From the NCBI GenBank assembly GCA_017428055.1, contig JAFRRN010000032.1, positions 40,087 through 104,086 of the forward strand: a DNA stretch of 64,000 nt. The letters are read 5' to 3'. The position numbers and the translations under genes are program-made. Below the pieces are notes generated by a model. That model saw nothing but the letters and a program-made list of their open reading frames with translations, had not been told where the DNA came from and made no database searches. The DNA is from Prevotella sp. GTDB taxonomy: Bacteria; Bacteroidota; Bacteroidia; Bacteroidales; Bacteroidaceae. Below are positions 40,143 to 49,712 of this stretch, piece after piece. Numbering within the stretch: the stretch's first letter is position 1; each line of letters starts with the position of its first letter.

Positions 40143-42719
40143 ATGGAAAATTCTACAACTTATACTTACGAGGAGGCTTACGCCGCCTCGTTGACTTATT
40201 TTGGCGGCGATGAACTTGCCGCCCGCGTGTGGGTTAGCAAATATGCAATGAAAGACAGTTTCGGCAATATCTACGAGAAGTCGCCCGAAGACATGCACCG
40301 CCGCATAGCCAAGGAGGTGGCACGCGTGGAGAAACAATACCCTAACCCCATGACAGAGGAGGAGATATTCGCCCTTCTCGACCACTTCAGATACATCATC
40401 CCAGCGGGAAGTCCGATGACAGGCATCGGCAACGACCACCAGGTGGCATCGCTGAGCAACTGCTTCGTGGTGGGTTTAGACGGCGACGCCGACTCCTACG
40501 GTGCCATTCTTCGTATCGACGAGGAGCAGGTGCAACTGATGAAACGGCGCGGAGGCGTGGGTCATGACCTGACACATATACGTCCGAAAGGGACACCCGT
40601 CAACAATTCCGCCCTTACCTCCACGGGCTTGGTGCCGTTTATGGAGAGATACAGCAATTCTACCCGCGAGGTAGCCCAGGACGGGCGGCGCGGTGCGCTC
40701 ATGTTAAGCGTGAGCATCAAGCATCCCGACAGCGAGGCTTTCATCGATGCCAAGATGACTGAGGGCAAGGTGACGGGTGCCAATGTGAGCGTGAAGATTG
40801 ACGATGCCTTCATGGAAGCAGCCGTGGAAGACAAGCCATACGTGCAACAGTTCCCCGTCGATAGCGACTCCCCCCTCTTGAGGAAAGAGATTTCAGCCAA
40901 GGCTTTGTGGGAAAAAATCGTACACAACGCATGGAAAAGTGCCGAGCCGGGGGTGCTGTTCTGGGACACCATCATACGCGAAAGCATCCCCGACTGCTAT
41001 GCTGACTTGGGGTTTCGCACCGTCAGCACCAACCCGTGTGGGGAGATTCCCCTCTGTCCATACGACAGTTGCCGCCTACTATCCATCAACCTATATAGCT
41101 ACGTGGTCAACCCTTTCACCAAGGAAGCTTATTTCGACTACGACAAATTCAAGAAGCATGTGGCGATGGCACAACGCATCATGGACGACATCGTAGACCT
41201 CGAACTGGAGAAAATCGGGATCATCATGGAGAAGATCAAACAAGACCCACAGAACGAAGAGGTGAAAGGAGCCGAGTATCACCTATGGGAAAAGATCAAG
41301 GACAAGAGCAGCAAGGGACGGCGCACGGGCGTGGGCATCACCGCAGAGGGCGACATGCTCGCTGCCATGGGATTGCGCTATGGCACACAAGAAGCGACCG
41401 ACTTCTCTGTGAATGTCCACAAGACGCTCGCCTTGAATGCCTATCGTAGCAGCGTGACAATGGCCAAGGAGAGAGGTGCGTTCCGAATATTCGATGCCGA
41501 CCGTGAGAAAGACAACCCCTTCCTGCAACGTATCAAGGCTGCCGACGGCAAACTATACGACGACATCATGCGATATGGGCGGCGTAATATCGCCTGCCTG
41601 ACCATCGCACCCACGGGAACGACGAGCCTCATGACGCAGACTACGAGCGGCATTGAGCCCGTTTTCATGCCCGTATATAAGCGTCGCCGTAAGGTGAATC
41701 CCAACGATGCCGACGTGCATGTGGACTTTGTGGACGAGGTGGGCGACTCCTTTGAGGAATATATCGTGTACCATCCCAAATTCATGGAATGGATGCGCAT
41801 CAACGGACACGACACCAACAAGCGATATACACAGGAGGAAATCGACACGTTGGTCGCCATGTCTCCCTATCACAAGGCCACTGCCAACGATGTAGACTGG
41901 CTGATGAAGGTCAGGATGCAGGGCGCCATCCAGAAGTGGGTGGACCACTCAATCAGCGTAACCGTCAACCTACCCAACGATGTGGATGAGGCATTGGTCA
42001 ACCGGCTGTATGTCGAGGCTTGGCGCAGCGGCTGCAAGGGCTGCACGATATACCGCGACGGCAGCCGCTCCGGCGTGATGATCTCCGTATCGAAGAAAGA
42101 CAAGAAAAAGACAGAAGGCAAAGACGGCACTGCCCCATCGGCGGGCGACGCTCCCTGCAAGCATCCCGAAGTGACCGAGGTACGCCCACAGACGCTCGAA
42201 TGCGACGTGGTACGCTTCCAAAATAACAAGGAGAAGTGGGTGGCTTTCGTAGGCTTGCTCGACGGCTACCCATACGAGATCTTCACGGGACTACAAGATG
42301 ACGAGGAGGGCATCGTGCTGCCCAAGACCGTCACCAAGGGCAAAATCATCAAGAACATGAATGACGATGGCACGAAACGGTATGACTTCCAGTTTGAGAA
42401 CAAGCGGGGCTACAAGACCACGGTGGAGGGATTGAGCGAGAAATTCAACCCCGAATACTGGAACTATGCCAAACTCATCTCCGGCGTGTTGCGCTACCGG
42501 ATGCCCATTGAGCATGTGATACGGTTAGTGGGGTCGCTCCAACTGAAGAGCGAGAGCATCAACACGTGGAAGAATGGCGTGGAACGGGCTCTGAAGAAAT
42601 ACGTGGTAGACGGCACCGTCGTCAAGGGACAGACCTGTCCCAACTGCGGGCAAGAGACACTGGTGTACCAAGAGGGCTGCCTCATCTGCAACAGTTGCGG
42701 AGCCTCGCGGTGCGGATAA
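40143..42719 (+). CDS. nrdJ: Class II adenosylcobalamin-dependent ribonucleotide reductase
   Basis: This is a protein of about 858 residues that reduces ribonucleotides using coenzyme B12. Start codons at 40131 and 40143 are in frame; the promoter at 40112 favours 40143. Class II features include HQVASLSNCFVVGL with a substrate-site Cys, NPCGEIPLCPYDSCRLLSIN with the radical/redox cysteines, and IAPTGTTSLMTQTTSGIEPV. After the barrel there is a linker rich in Lys and Pro, and a C-terminal zinc-ribbon-like redox tail (CPNCG ... CLICNSCGASRCG). The enzyme works with or without oxygen but depends on cobalamin supply. folB follows 9 bases later. Confidence 0.95.
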   Translation: MENSTTYTYEEAYAASLTYFGGDELAARVWVSKYAMKDSFGNIYEKSPEDMHRRIAKEVARVEKQYPNPMTEEEIFALLDHFRYIIPAGSPMTGIGNDHQVASLSNCFVVGLDGDADSYGAILRIDEEQVQLMKRRGGVGHDLTHIRPKGTPVNNSALTSTGLVPFMERYSNSTREVAQDGRRGALMLSVSIKHPDSEAFIDAKMTEGKVTGANVSVKIDDAFMEAAVEDKPYVQQFPVDSDSPLLRKEISAKALWEKIVHNAWKSAEPGVLFWDTIIRESIPDCYADLGFRTVSTNPCGEIPLCPYDSCRLLSINLYSYVVNPFTKEAYFDYDKFKKHVAMAQRIMDDIVDLELEKIGIIMEKIKQDPQNEEVKGAEYHLWEKIKDKSSKGRRTGVGITAEGDMLAAMGLRYGTQEATDFSVNVHKTLALNAYRSSVTMAKERGAFRIFDADREKDNPFLQRIKAADGKLYDDIMRYGRRNIACLTIAPTGTTSLMTQTTSGIEPVFMPVYKRRRKVNPNDADVHVDFVDEVGDSFEEYIVYHPKFMEWMRINGHDTNKRYTQEEIDTLVAMSPYHKATANDVDWLMKVRMQGAIQKWVDHSISVTVNLPNDVDEALVNRLYVEAWRSGCKGCTIYRDGSRSGVMISVSKKDKKKTEGKDGTAPSAGDAPCKHPEVTEVRPQTLECDVVRFQNNKEKWVAFVGLLDGYPYEIFTGLQDDEEGIVLPKTVTKGKIIKNMNDDGTKRYDFQFENKRGYKTTVEGLSEKFNPEYWNYAKLISGVLRYRMPIEHVIRLVGSLQLKSESINTWKNGVERALKKYVVDGTVVKGQTCPNCGQETLVYQEGCLICNSCGASRCG

Positions 42720-42728
42720 CATACAAGC

Positions 42729-43097
42729 ATGACATTAGACAACAGCTATATCTGCCTCAAAGGCCTACGCTTCCATGCCTTCCATGGCGTGATGGAACAG
42801 GAGGCGGCGGTGGGAAACGAATACGTCGTGGACCTAAGAATGGAATGTGACCTGGGAAAAGCGATGAAGTCGGACAACGTGGAGCATACGTTGAACTACG
42901 CCACGGCATACGACATCGTGCGAGAGGAAATGATGAAACCTTCCCGGTTGATAGAGAACGTCGCCTATCGCATCGCCAAAAGACTGGGGAAAGCATTCCC
43001 CGAAATCATATCAATAGAGATTCGAGTGACAAAAACCAACCCACCGATGGGCGCCGACTGTGATGGCGCAATGGTGGAATTGCATTTTTCATATTAA
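42729..43097 (+). CDS. folB: Dihydroneopterin aldolase
   Basis: This is a 122-residue folate-biosynthesis enzyme that converts 7,8-dihydroneopterin to 6-hydroxymethyl-dihydropterin and glycolaldehyde. The opening YICLKGLRFHAFHGVMEQEA contains the conserved Gly-x-x-x-x-E region. The catalytic Lys is in IRVTKTNPPMG. Length is normal. It sits between nrdJ and the amidase gene with 9- and 4-base gaps, so one transcript is likely. Confidence 0.94.
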   Translation: MTLDNSYICLKGLRFHAFHGVMEQEAAVGNEYVVDLRMECDLGKAMKSDNVEHTLNYATAYDIVREEMMKPSRLIENVAYRIAKRLGKAFPEIISIEIRVTKTNPPMGADCDGAMVELHFSY

Positions 43098-43101
43098 ATA
43101 T

Positions 43102-44283
43102 ATGTTCAAGCGTACATTATATATAATATTAATTTCCTTGTCCATCTTAGCTGTTCAAGAGATGGCTGCCAAGCAGTTTACCGTGGTCATCGACGCAGGG
43201 CATGGCGGCAAGGACGCGGGAGCTTGCGGCTCATCCTTAAAGGAGAAAAACCTTACCTTGAAATATGCCTTGGCTTTCGGCAAGATATTAGAGCAGAATT
43301 GTCCTGACGTGAAGGTTGTCTACACCCGCAAGACCGATGTGTTTTTAGAGTTGTGTAAACGGGCAGAGATTGCCAACAAGAACAAGGCAGACCTCTTTAT
43401 CTCCGTCCACATCAACGCCCTAGATGGAAACAAGAACACGACAGGCATTCAGACCTATACCCTCGGAAGGGGTGAGACAACGGGTAAAAAGGGCATACAG
43501 GAGAATTTAGAGGTGGCGAAGCGCGAAAACTCCGTCATCTATTTGGAGAAAGACTACCGACAAACCTATCATGGTTTCGACCCCAAGTCGCCAGAAAGCA
43601 ACATCATGTTCGAGTTTATCCAAGACAAGAACATGGAAAAGAGCATCGAGTTGGCACGTTTGATGCAGAAAAACCTATGCGCCACCACGGGAAGGAAGGA
43701 CAAGGGGGCGCACCAAAACAACCTTGCCGTGCTGCGACTGACCTCCATGCCGGGGTGCCTCTTGGAACTTGGCTACATCTCTACGCCCAGCGAGGCGGAG
43801 TTTCTCAATACGAAGGATGCCCTCCAGCGTTTCACGCTTGGCTTCTATAATGCTTTCAACGACTATCGGAAGAAGTACGACAAGGGGCTAACGACCCCCG
43901 TCTCCATCGACCCTGTCATGCCAAAGCTGGACGACTCCCCCTCCAAACCAGAGGAGAAGCCTACCAAGGAGAGAAAAGAAAGTGACAAGAAAAACGAGAA
44001 CATCGGCGACGCTCCCGTCTTCAAGGTGCAACTGTCATACGGCGACAAGAAACTTTCCGTCAACGACCGGCAATTCAAAGGCGTGAAAAACGTGGAATGC
44101 AACAAAGAAGGCAAGATGTACAGGTACACCGTCGGTGCCTCCACCGACTACAACGAGATCTACAAGCTACGAAAAGAGATAGCGAAAACAATACCCGATG
44201 CCTTCATCATCGCCTTCAGGAACGGCCAGAAGATGAACATTGAGGAAGCCAAGTCTGAGTTTAAGAAGAACAGAAGCAAATAA
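43102..44283 (+). CDS. N-acetylmuramoyl-L-alanine amidase (Amidase_3, AmiC-type)
   Basis: This is a 393-residue zinc amidase that cleaves the amide bond between MurNAc and the stem peptide. The ATG at 43102 starts a signal peptide (MFKRTLYIILISLSILAVQE). Zinc and catalytic residues lie in VVIDAGHGGKDAGA, the KEKNL Glu, FISVHINA and the final LELGYISTPSEAEFL. A Pro/Lys/Glu linker leads to a SPOR-like C-terminal domain (FKVQLSYGDKKLS ... DYNEIYKLRKEIAKTIPDAF), which would recruit it to denuded septal glycan. It probably acts in cell separation. Confidence 0.93.
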   Translation: MFKRTLYIILISLSILAVQEMAAKQFTVVIDAGHGGKDAGACGSSLKEKNLTLKYALAFGKILEQNCPDVKVVYTRKTDVFLELCKRAEIANKNKADLFISVHINALDGNKNTTGIQTYTLGRGETTGKKGIQENLEVAKRENSVIYLEKDYRQTYHGFDPKSPESNIMFEFIQDKNMEKSIELARLMQKNLCATTGRKDKGAHQNNLAVLRLTSMPGCLLELGYISTPSEAEFLNTKDALQRFTLGFYNAFNDYRKKYDKGLTTPVSIDPVMPKLDDSPSKPEEKPTKERKESDKKNENIGDAPVFKVQLSYGDKKLSVNDRQFKGVKNVECNKEGKMYRYTVGASTDYNEIYKLRKEIAKTIPDAFIIAFRNGQKMNIEEAKSEFKKNRSK

Positions 44284-44316
44284 ACACATATCATTGAACA
44301 ACAATAAGTTATCACT

Positions 44317-45225
44317 ATGAATAAGTTTTCAAAAGAGATTAAGATTGCCTTGGTCGCCATCGTGGGAATCGTACTGTTGTACTTAGGGATGAACTTCCTT
44401 AAAGGGATGTCGCTCTTCACCAACAACAACACCTATTATATCTCGTTTACGGATATCAGTGGGCTATCCTCATCCAACCCTATTTTCGCAGATGGCTACC
44501 AAGTGGGCGTGGTAAAATCCATCGACTTTGACTACTCGGGCGAGAAAGATGTCATCGTGGCTTTTAGCGTAGACAACGACTTACGCATACCCAAAGGCTC
44601 CTCAGCAGAAATCGTCAGCGACTTCATGGGCAACGTGAAGATGAACCTGCTGCTTGCCAACAACCCGCAGGAGCGCGTCATGCCAGGCGATACCATCATC
44701 GGAAGCATCAACCCGGGAATGCTCGGAAGGGCGGGCGAGATGATCCCCGTCATCGAGAAGATGCTGCCTAAACTCGACTCCATCCTCGCCAGCGTCAACA
44801 CGCTGCTGGCAGACCCCAACATCAGCCGCACACTGGGCAACGTGCAACAGGTGACACACGACCTCACCACCTCCACCAAAGAACTGAACACCCTGATGGC
44901 GGGGCTAAACAAAAACGTGCCAGGGCTGATGGGAAAGGCCAACGGCGTGCTGGATAACACCACCCAACTGACCTCAAACCTCGCCGCCTTAGACCTTGAG
45001 GGCACCATGACAAGGGTCAACCAGACACTGGATAACGTGCAGACACTCACGCATAACATGAACAGCAACAAGGGCACACTGGGCCTCTTGATGAACGATG
45101 CCACGCTCTACGACAAGCTCAATGCCACCGTCCAAAGCGCAGACACGCTGTTGAACAACCTGCGCGAGCATCCCAAGCGCTACGTCCACTTCTCCATCTT
45201 TGGCAAGAAAGAAAAAGCCCAATGA
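44317..45225 (+). CDS. MlaD-family (MCE domain) lipid-transport protein
   Basis: This is a 302-residue periplasmic protein anchored by one N-terminal helix (IALVAIVGIVLLYLGMNFL). The MCE domain follows (YYISFTDISGLSSSNPIFAD, GYQVGVVKSIDF), then a long helical tail (STKELNTLMAGLNKNVPGLM). MCE proteins form hexameric channels for phospholipid movement between membranes with an MlaFE-type ABC transporter, whose genes are not in this window. It is likely the last gene of the folB-amidase operon (33-base gap). Confidence 0.92.
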   Translation: MNKFSKEIKIALVAIVGIVLLYLGMNFLKGMSLFTNNNTYYISFTDISGLSSSNPIFADGYQVGVVKSIDFDYSGEKDVIVAFSVDNDLRIPKGSSAEIVSDFMGNVKMNLLLANNPQERVMPGDTIIGSINPGMLGRAGEMIPVIEKMLPKLDSILASVNTLLADPNISRTLGNVQQVTHDLTTSTKELNTLMAGLNKNVPGLMGKANGVLDNTTQLTSNLAALDLEGTMTRVNQTLDNVQTLTHNMNSNKGTLGLLMNDATLYDKLNATVQSADTLLNNLREHPKRYVHFSIFGKKEKAQ

Positions 45226-45307
45226 CTTCATGCCCCAAAACAACGCGAAACGATAGGGGCAGAAAGCCCTATTTAAAATCAATCCAAATAAAACAGACCT
45301 TTGTTTC

Positions 45308-45339
45308 ACGGCTTTCGGTGTCATCCGAAAGCCGTTTTG
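45308..45339 (+). terminator. Terminator of the folB-amidase-mlaD operon
   Basis: An 11-bp perfect stem (ACGGCTTTCGG / CCGAAAGCCGT) with loop TGTCAT is followed by TTTTG. Confidence 0.9.
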
Positions 45340-45540
45340 TTTCACCAAGTTAGAATCGTTTTCACACAATGTTTCACTTTCCCTTTTCCGCATTAACAGA
45401 AAACGCATAAGTGACAAATTACCAACGATTTATGCCTACTTTAATGTTTTTTTTCGTTCAACTTCAACCCAAACCGTGTAATGCTCTTTGAATGAGTGTT
45501 TTACAAAGATAAGTAAACACCCTTGGAGTATCTGCGGATT

Positions 45541-45570
45541 TTTGTAATTGGAAATTCTTTTGTACTTTTG
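45541..45570 (+). promoter_or_regulatory. dnaA promoter
   Basis: TTTG (45541-45544), 18 bases, TACTTTTG (45563-45570), 53 bases before the dnaA ATG. Confidence 0.75.
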
Positions 45571-45623
45571 CAAACGAAAACAATTAAACTTTCTGAAGAA
45601 TAACCTATACACAACAATCATTC

Positions 45624-47027
45624 ATGACAGTAAGCCCAAAAGCTCAATGGGACAGAAGTCTTGCGCTTATTCGCAACAATGTCTCGGAGCAACAATATAA
45701 AACATGGTTCAAGCCGATAGTCTTCGAGTCGTTCAACGAGACGACCAAGATCCTCTTGGTGCAAGTACCGAGTCCTTTCGTGTACGAGTACCTTGAGGAG
45801 AACTATGTGGACTTACTCAGCAAGGTGTTGCGCCGCACATTCTGTGAAGGCATCAGGTTAAGATACAGGGTGGTGACTGACAAGGAAAACCATCTCGCGC
45901 AAGATTTCGAGGGGGAGCCCGCAAGCACCATTACCCAGCAACCCACGCTGCGCGCCAACAAGTCGCAAACGGTCTTGGATGCCGCCACACCCCAGCCTAT
46001 CGACCCGCAACTCAATCCCCGCCAGACATTCGCCAACTTCATTGAGGGCGACAGCAACAAGCTGCCACGCGCCGTGGGGTTGTCCATTGCCTCCAATCCC
46101 AACAACAACCAATTCAACCCGATGTTCGTATATGGTCCCTCGGGATGCGGCAAGACACATCTCATAAATGCCATTGGCGTACATATCAAACAACTGTTCC
46201 CGCAGAAACGGGTGTTGTACGTAAGCGCACGGCTCTTCCAAGTACAATATACCGACTCCGTGAGGCAAAACACCGTCAACGACTTCATCAATTTCTACCA
46301 GACCATCGATGTCCTTATTGTGGACGACGTGCAGGAATGGATCGGTTCGGAGAAGACACAATTGACATTCTTCCATATCTTCGACCACCTCTTCCGCAAC
46401 GGAAGGCGCATCGTACTCGCCTCCGACCGCCCACCAGTAGACCTCAAGGGAATGCCAGAACGCCTGTTGACACGCTTCGCCTGTGGCTTGATAGCCGAGC
46501 TGGAGAGACCCAACGAGCAACTTTGCATCGACATCGTGAACAATATCGTGCAGCGCGACGGCCTGAACATCCCAGAGGAAGTGGTGCTATTCATCGCCCG
46601 GACAGCCCAAGGCAGCGTGAGAGACCTCGAGGGTGCCGTCAATTCACTCCTTGCATATAGTGTGGTCTTCAACACCCCCATCAACCTTGACCTGGCCCAG
46701 CGGGTCATCAAGCGTTCCGTCAACGTGAAAGAAAAGCCCATCACCATCGACGACATCCTGGAAAGGGTATGCAACCACTTCAACGTCGCCTTGGCAGACG
46801 TGAACGGGAAGAGCCGCAAGCGCGACCTCGTGGTGGCTCGCCAGGTGTCGATGTACCTCACACAGAAATACACCAAGATGCCCACCAACCGCATCGGGAA
46901 GCTCATTGGCAACCGTGACCATAGCACCGTTATCCACAGTTGTACGCAAGTGGAGGAACGGATGAAGATAGACAAGTCGTTTGCCAATGAGGTGCAAAGC
47001 ATAGAAAACTCATTTCGCCTGAGATAA
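45624..47027 (+). CDS. dnaA: Chromosomal replication initiator protein DnaA
   Basis: This is a 467-residue AAA+ initiator that binds oriC and opens the duplex. Domain I (WDRSLALIRNNVSEQQYKTW) is followed by a linker and the ATPase, with Walker A GPSGCGKT (171-178) and Walker B VLIVDDVQ. Domain IV carries the DnaA signature GNRDHSTVIHSCTQVEE. All motifs look intact and length is normal. dnaN or other replication genes are not adjacent. The 22-nt palindrome array B begins 22 bases after the stop. Confidence 0.97.
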   Translation: MTVSPKAQWDRSLALIRNNVSEQQYKTWFKPIVFESFNETTKILLVQVPSPFVYEYLEENYVDLLSKVLRRTFCEGIRLRYRVVTDKENHLAQDFEGEPASTITQQPTLRANKSQTVLDAATPQPIDPQLNPRQTFANFIEGDSNKLPRAVGLSIASNPNNNQFNPMFVYGPSGCGKTHLINAIGVHIKQLFPQKRVLYVSARLFQVQYTDSVRQNTVNDFINFYQTIDVLIVDDVQEWIGSEKTQLTFFHIFDHLFRNGRRIVLASDRPPVDLKGMPERLLTRFACGLIAELERPNEQLCIDIVNNIVQRDGLNIPEEVVLFIARTAQGSVRDLEGAVNSLLAYSVVFNTPINLDLAQRVIKRSVNVKEKPITIDDILERVCNHFNVALADVNGKSRKRDLVVARQVSMYLTQKYTKMPTNRIGKLIGNRDHSTVIHSCTQVEERMKIDKSFANEVQSIENSFRLR

Positions 47028-47048
47028 CTTGTCAGGCAGTCCTTTATA

Positions 47049-47109
47049 GTCCAAGCATGTTGGACGACCCGTCCAAAGGCTTTGGACGAGGTGTCCAAGA
47101 TGCTTGGAC
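47049..47109. repeat. Array B: three 17-nt palindromes at 22-nt period (GTCCAAG type)
   Basis: Units GTCCAAGCATGTTGGAC (47049-47065), GTCCAAAGGCTTTGGAC (47071-47087) and GTCCAAGATGCTTGGAC (47093-47109) are separated by 5-nt spacers (GACCC, GAGGT). The middle unit is identical to the third unit of the array at 2110-2170. Confidence 0.9.
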
Positions 47110-47231
47110 AGTCCTTATAAATATCACATAGGCAAAGGGAAGCCACGCTAAAACCATTACAAAAACATTACATTTTGGCCCGTTCCATGAAAAAAATGGG
47201 GCAATCATGGGAAATGTACAGTTTTTTTGAC

Positions 47232-47239
47232 TACTTTTG
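47232..47239 (+). promoter_or_regulatory. Promoter -7 box for the PL9 gene
   Basis: TACTTTTG lies 33 bases before the ATG at 47273. Confidence 0.6.
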
Positions 47240-47272
47240 AATCCCAAAAACAACACTCATAATCGATAAGAC

Positions 47273-49711
47273 ATGAAAGCAACACCAAGTTTTCACAACG
47301 CCCTCCTTTCCTTGAGGAGAAGCCTTGCCTTAACAGGAATGGCAGCGTTCTGCGCGATAACAGCAGGAGCCGGCTCCATCCACGTGACACCCCAAGGGAA
47401 CGATGAGAACCCCGGAACAGAGGAGGCACCGCTCCTAACCATCCACAAAGCCGTGGAAATGGTGCAGCCAGGAGACACCGTATGGGTCCACCAAGGGCGG
47501 TATGTCATCAGCGAAAGGATCAAGATTCCAGAGAAACAGACATCTCCCGAGCGAAGATGCTACCTATGGGCGATGCCTAACGAGGAGGTCATCATCGACG
47601 GGTCGGGCATGAACCACACCAAGATGGAGGACTTCAAGATGGGCCGCTGCATCTACGTGAACCACCTTGCCAACTATTGGCACTTCAAGGGGCTTACCAT
47701 TTGTAACGCCGAAGACAACGGCATGAAGATTGAAGGGTCGTATAACATCGTGGAACAATGTGTCTTCCACGACAACAACGACACGGGCTTGCAAATCGGG
47801 ATGTACAAAGACTTCAGCATCGAAGAGACGAAATCCCTCCCTCCAGGAACACCCCAATTCAACCCTAACTATCAATTCTGTCGCGGCAATATCGTCATCA
47901 ACTGCGACTCTTACAACAACTACGACAGCCGAACCTACAATGGGAGCGACGACGGGGGCGACGCCGACGGCTTCGCCTGCAAGCTCTTCCCCGGCCCGGG
48001 CACGGAGTTTCACGGGTGCAGGGCATGGACCAACAGCGACGACAACTGGGACCTTTACATGGTTTATCATCCCGTGGTGATCGACAGTTGCTGGGCTTAC
48101 CATGCTGGATATACCCCTGATGGCGAGGCGGTGGGCAATGGCAACGGCTTTAAGCTCGGCGGCGGAGGCTCTTCGGGCGGCGCAGCATTCGACCAGTCGC
48201 TTGGTGCGCACGTGTTGATCCATTGCGTCTCCTTCGACAACCTGCACAAGGGCTACGACCAAAACAACGCCTACGAGGGTATGTATGTCATCAATTGCAC
48301 TGGTTGGGGCAATGAATACAACTATCGCTTCCCCACCATATTTAAATATGGGGGCATGACCATCCGCAACTGCGTCGGTTGGGGTGCCACAAAACTCAAC
48401 CATGAGTTCCTTTCTGAAGATAAGGAGGGGTCTGTCCTGCCTGATACCGACTTCAACTCTTGGACCACTCTCGACCATTGCAGCCCCTACAAGGAGGGAA
48501 CGAAGAACAGCGAAGGGAAAAAACAAATGACCAACGACTATGCGGGAGAGTTCCTGTCACTGAGCGTGGATGACTTCATGGCACCCCGCGAGACGGACGG
48601 TTCTCTGCCGAAAAACAACTTTGCGCGGCTGAAGGAGAATAGCGTCTTCAAGGACAAGGGAATGCCCATCATCGGCTTCACCCCTGCCCGCCACCTGCCA
48701 GAGGAGGATGCCGTCAACGCCGGCTTGGAACTCATCGTCGCCGACGACCTCTATCTCCCCTACAACGATGACGCTCCTGACTTCGGCGCATTTGAGACAG
48801 ACGGCGTTCCTATGGATATTGTCATCCCCGAAAAAGCGACATTGACTTGCACCACCGCCAATTCTGTACAAGAAATCACTACCGGCCAGCCCATCGAAGA
48901 CATCGTTTACGAGATGGGCGGAGCCGCAACAGGATGCACCGTGACAGGCCTTGCCGAGGGACTCACCTACCAAGTAGAGGGAAACACCATCACCATCAGT
49001 GGTACGCCAGCAACGAGTTGCACGTTCAAGGTGACGGTAACGGGCGGTCCGAAGGACATCACCACAACGGGTATCATCACCTGTGTCATGCCCTTCATCG
49101 TGCTTACAGGCGACTGGTATCATTTCCAAGACGACGAGGCGAGCCTTCCCGATGACCTCAAAGGTGTGATTTCTCTTGTACAAGGCTCAGATTCCTCGCG
49201 CCCTTCCAAGATAGACCCCACATATACCGAGAGCAATGGCGACATCCCTGGAGGCTGTACGCAAGGGGCGTTGGTCATGGGCAGGAACAACGGCGGCGTG
49301 AAATGGCAGTTCACGGAGGGCGTGTTGCAACTCCTCATCAACCTCCATTTCACGGGCGGACGGCAGTTTAAGATTGAATACACGCTGGCAGACGGCAGCA
49401 GCAATACCGTCAATATCGCCAAGCAGAGCAAGGGCACATACTGCAATTGGAACGTATTGGAGAACGCAGGCCTTGCTGACAACAGCCTCGATATACGCAG
49501 CATCTCACTCCTAAACAACAACTCCAGTGGCGAGGTGCGCATCTACGACATGTACATTCGCATACCCGACACCGGCACAGGCATATCCTCCTTCCCTTGC
49601 GAAGAAAGCACCTACTCTACAAGAAAATACATCCAAGACGGAAGTGTCATCATCGAAAAAAACGGGATGCGATACAACGTTACGGGGCAAAGGAACACTA
49701 AACAGAGATAA
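47273..49711 (+). CDS. PL9 family pectate lyase (secreted)
   Basis: This is an 812-residue exported enzyme with a signal peptide (about residues 1-34) followed by SIHVTPQGNDENPGTEEAPL, the usual opening of right-handed beta-helix lyases. PL9 active-site features are visible: calcium-binding acidic residues in NCDSYNN (Asp212), GDADGFACK and NSDDNWDLY (256-260), and the Bronsted-base Lys294 in GNGFKLGGG. After residue about 520 come an Ig-like region and a carbohydrate-binding-like domain, ending with a sorting-like tail (MRYNVTGQRNTKQR). It cleaves polygalacturonate by beta-elimination, which fits pectin use together with the PL1 gene at 56965. Confidence 0.92.
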   Translation: MKATPSFHNALLSLRRSLALTGMAAFCAITAGAGSIHVTPQGNDENPGTEEAPLLTIHKAVEMVQPGDTVWVHQGRYVISERIKIPEKQTSPERRCYLWAMPNEEVIIDGSGMNHTKMEDFKMGRCIYVNHLANYWHFKGLTICNAEDNGMKIEGSYNIVEQCVFHDNNDTGLQIGMYKDFSIEETKSLPPGTPQFNPNYQFCRGNIVINCDSYNNYDSRTYNGSDDGGDADGFACKLFPGPGTEFHGCRAWTNSDDNWDLYMVYHPVVIDSCWAYHAGYTPDGEAVGNGNGFKLGGGGSSGGAAFDQSLGAHVLIHCVSFDNLHKGYDQNNAYEGMYVINCTGWGNEYNYRFPTIFKYGGMTIRNCVGWGATKLNHEFLSEDKEGSVLPDTDFNSWTTLDHCSPYKEGTKNSEGKKQMTNDYAGEFLSLSVDDFMAPRETDGSLPKNNFARLKENSVFKDKGMPIIGFTPARHLPEEDAVNAGLELIVADDLYLPYNDDAPDFGAFETDGVPMDIVIPEKATLTCTTANSVQEITTGQPIEDIVYEMGGAATGCTVTGLAEGLTYQVEGNTITISGTPATSCTFKVTVTGGPKDITTTGIITCVMPFIVLTGDWYHFQDDEASLPDDLKGVISLVQGSDSSRPSKIDPTYTESNGDIPGGCTQGALVMGRNNGGVKWQFTEGVLQLLINLHFTGGRQFKIEYTLADGSSNTVNIAKQSKGTYCNWNVLENAGLADNSLDIRSISLLNNNSSGEVRIYDMYIRIPDTGTGISSFPCEESTYSTRKYIQDGSVIIEKNGMRYNVTGQRNTKQR

Positions 49712-49712
49712 T

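Larger units (their letters stand above)
45226..45623. other. Gap between mlaD-like gene and dnaA
   Basis: This stretch holds the operon terminator (45308-45339) and the dnaA promoter (45541-45570). I see no open reading frame and no cluster of DnaA boxes, so there is no sign of a replication origin here. Confidence 0.6.

Noticed and set aside
46930-46938. DnaA box TTATCCACA as part of oriC
   Set aside because: It is a single copy inside the dnaA coding sequence, where it encodes the conserved VIHS residues. No cluster of boxes or AT-rich unwinding element is visible around dnaA.
49527-49712. N-terminal extension of the nitroreductase
   Set aside because: The extension lies over the PL9 coding sequence in another frame, and the conserved domain starts exactly at 49713.
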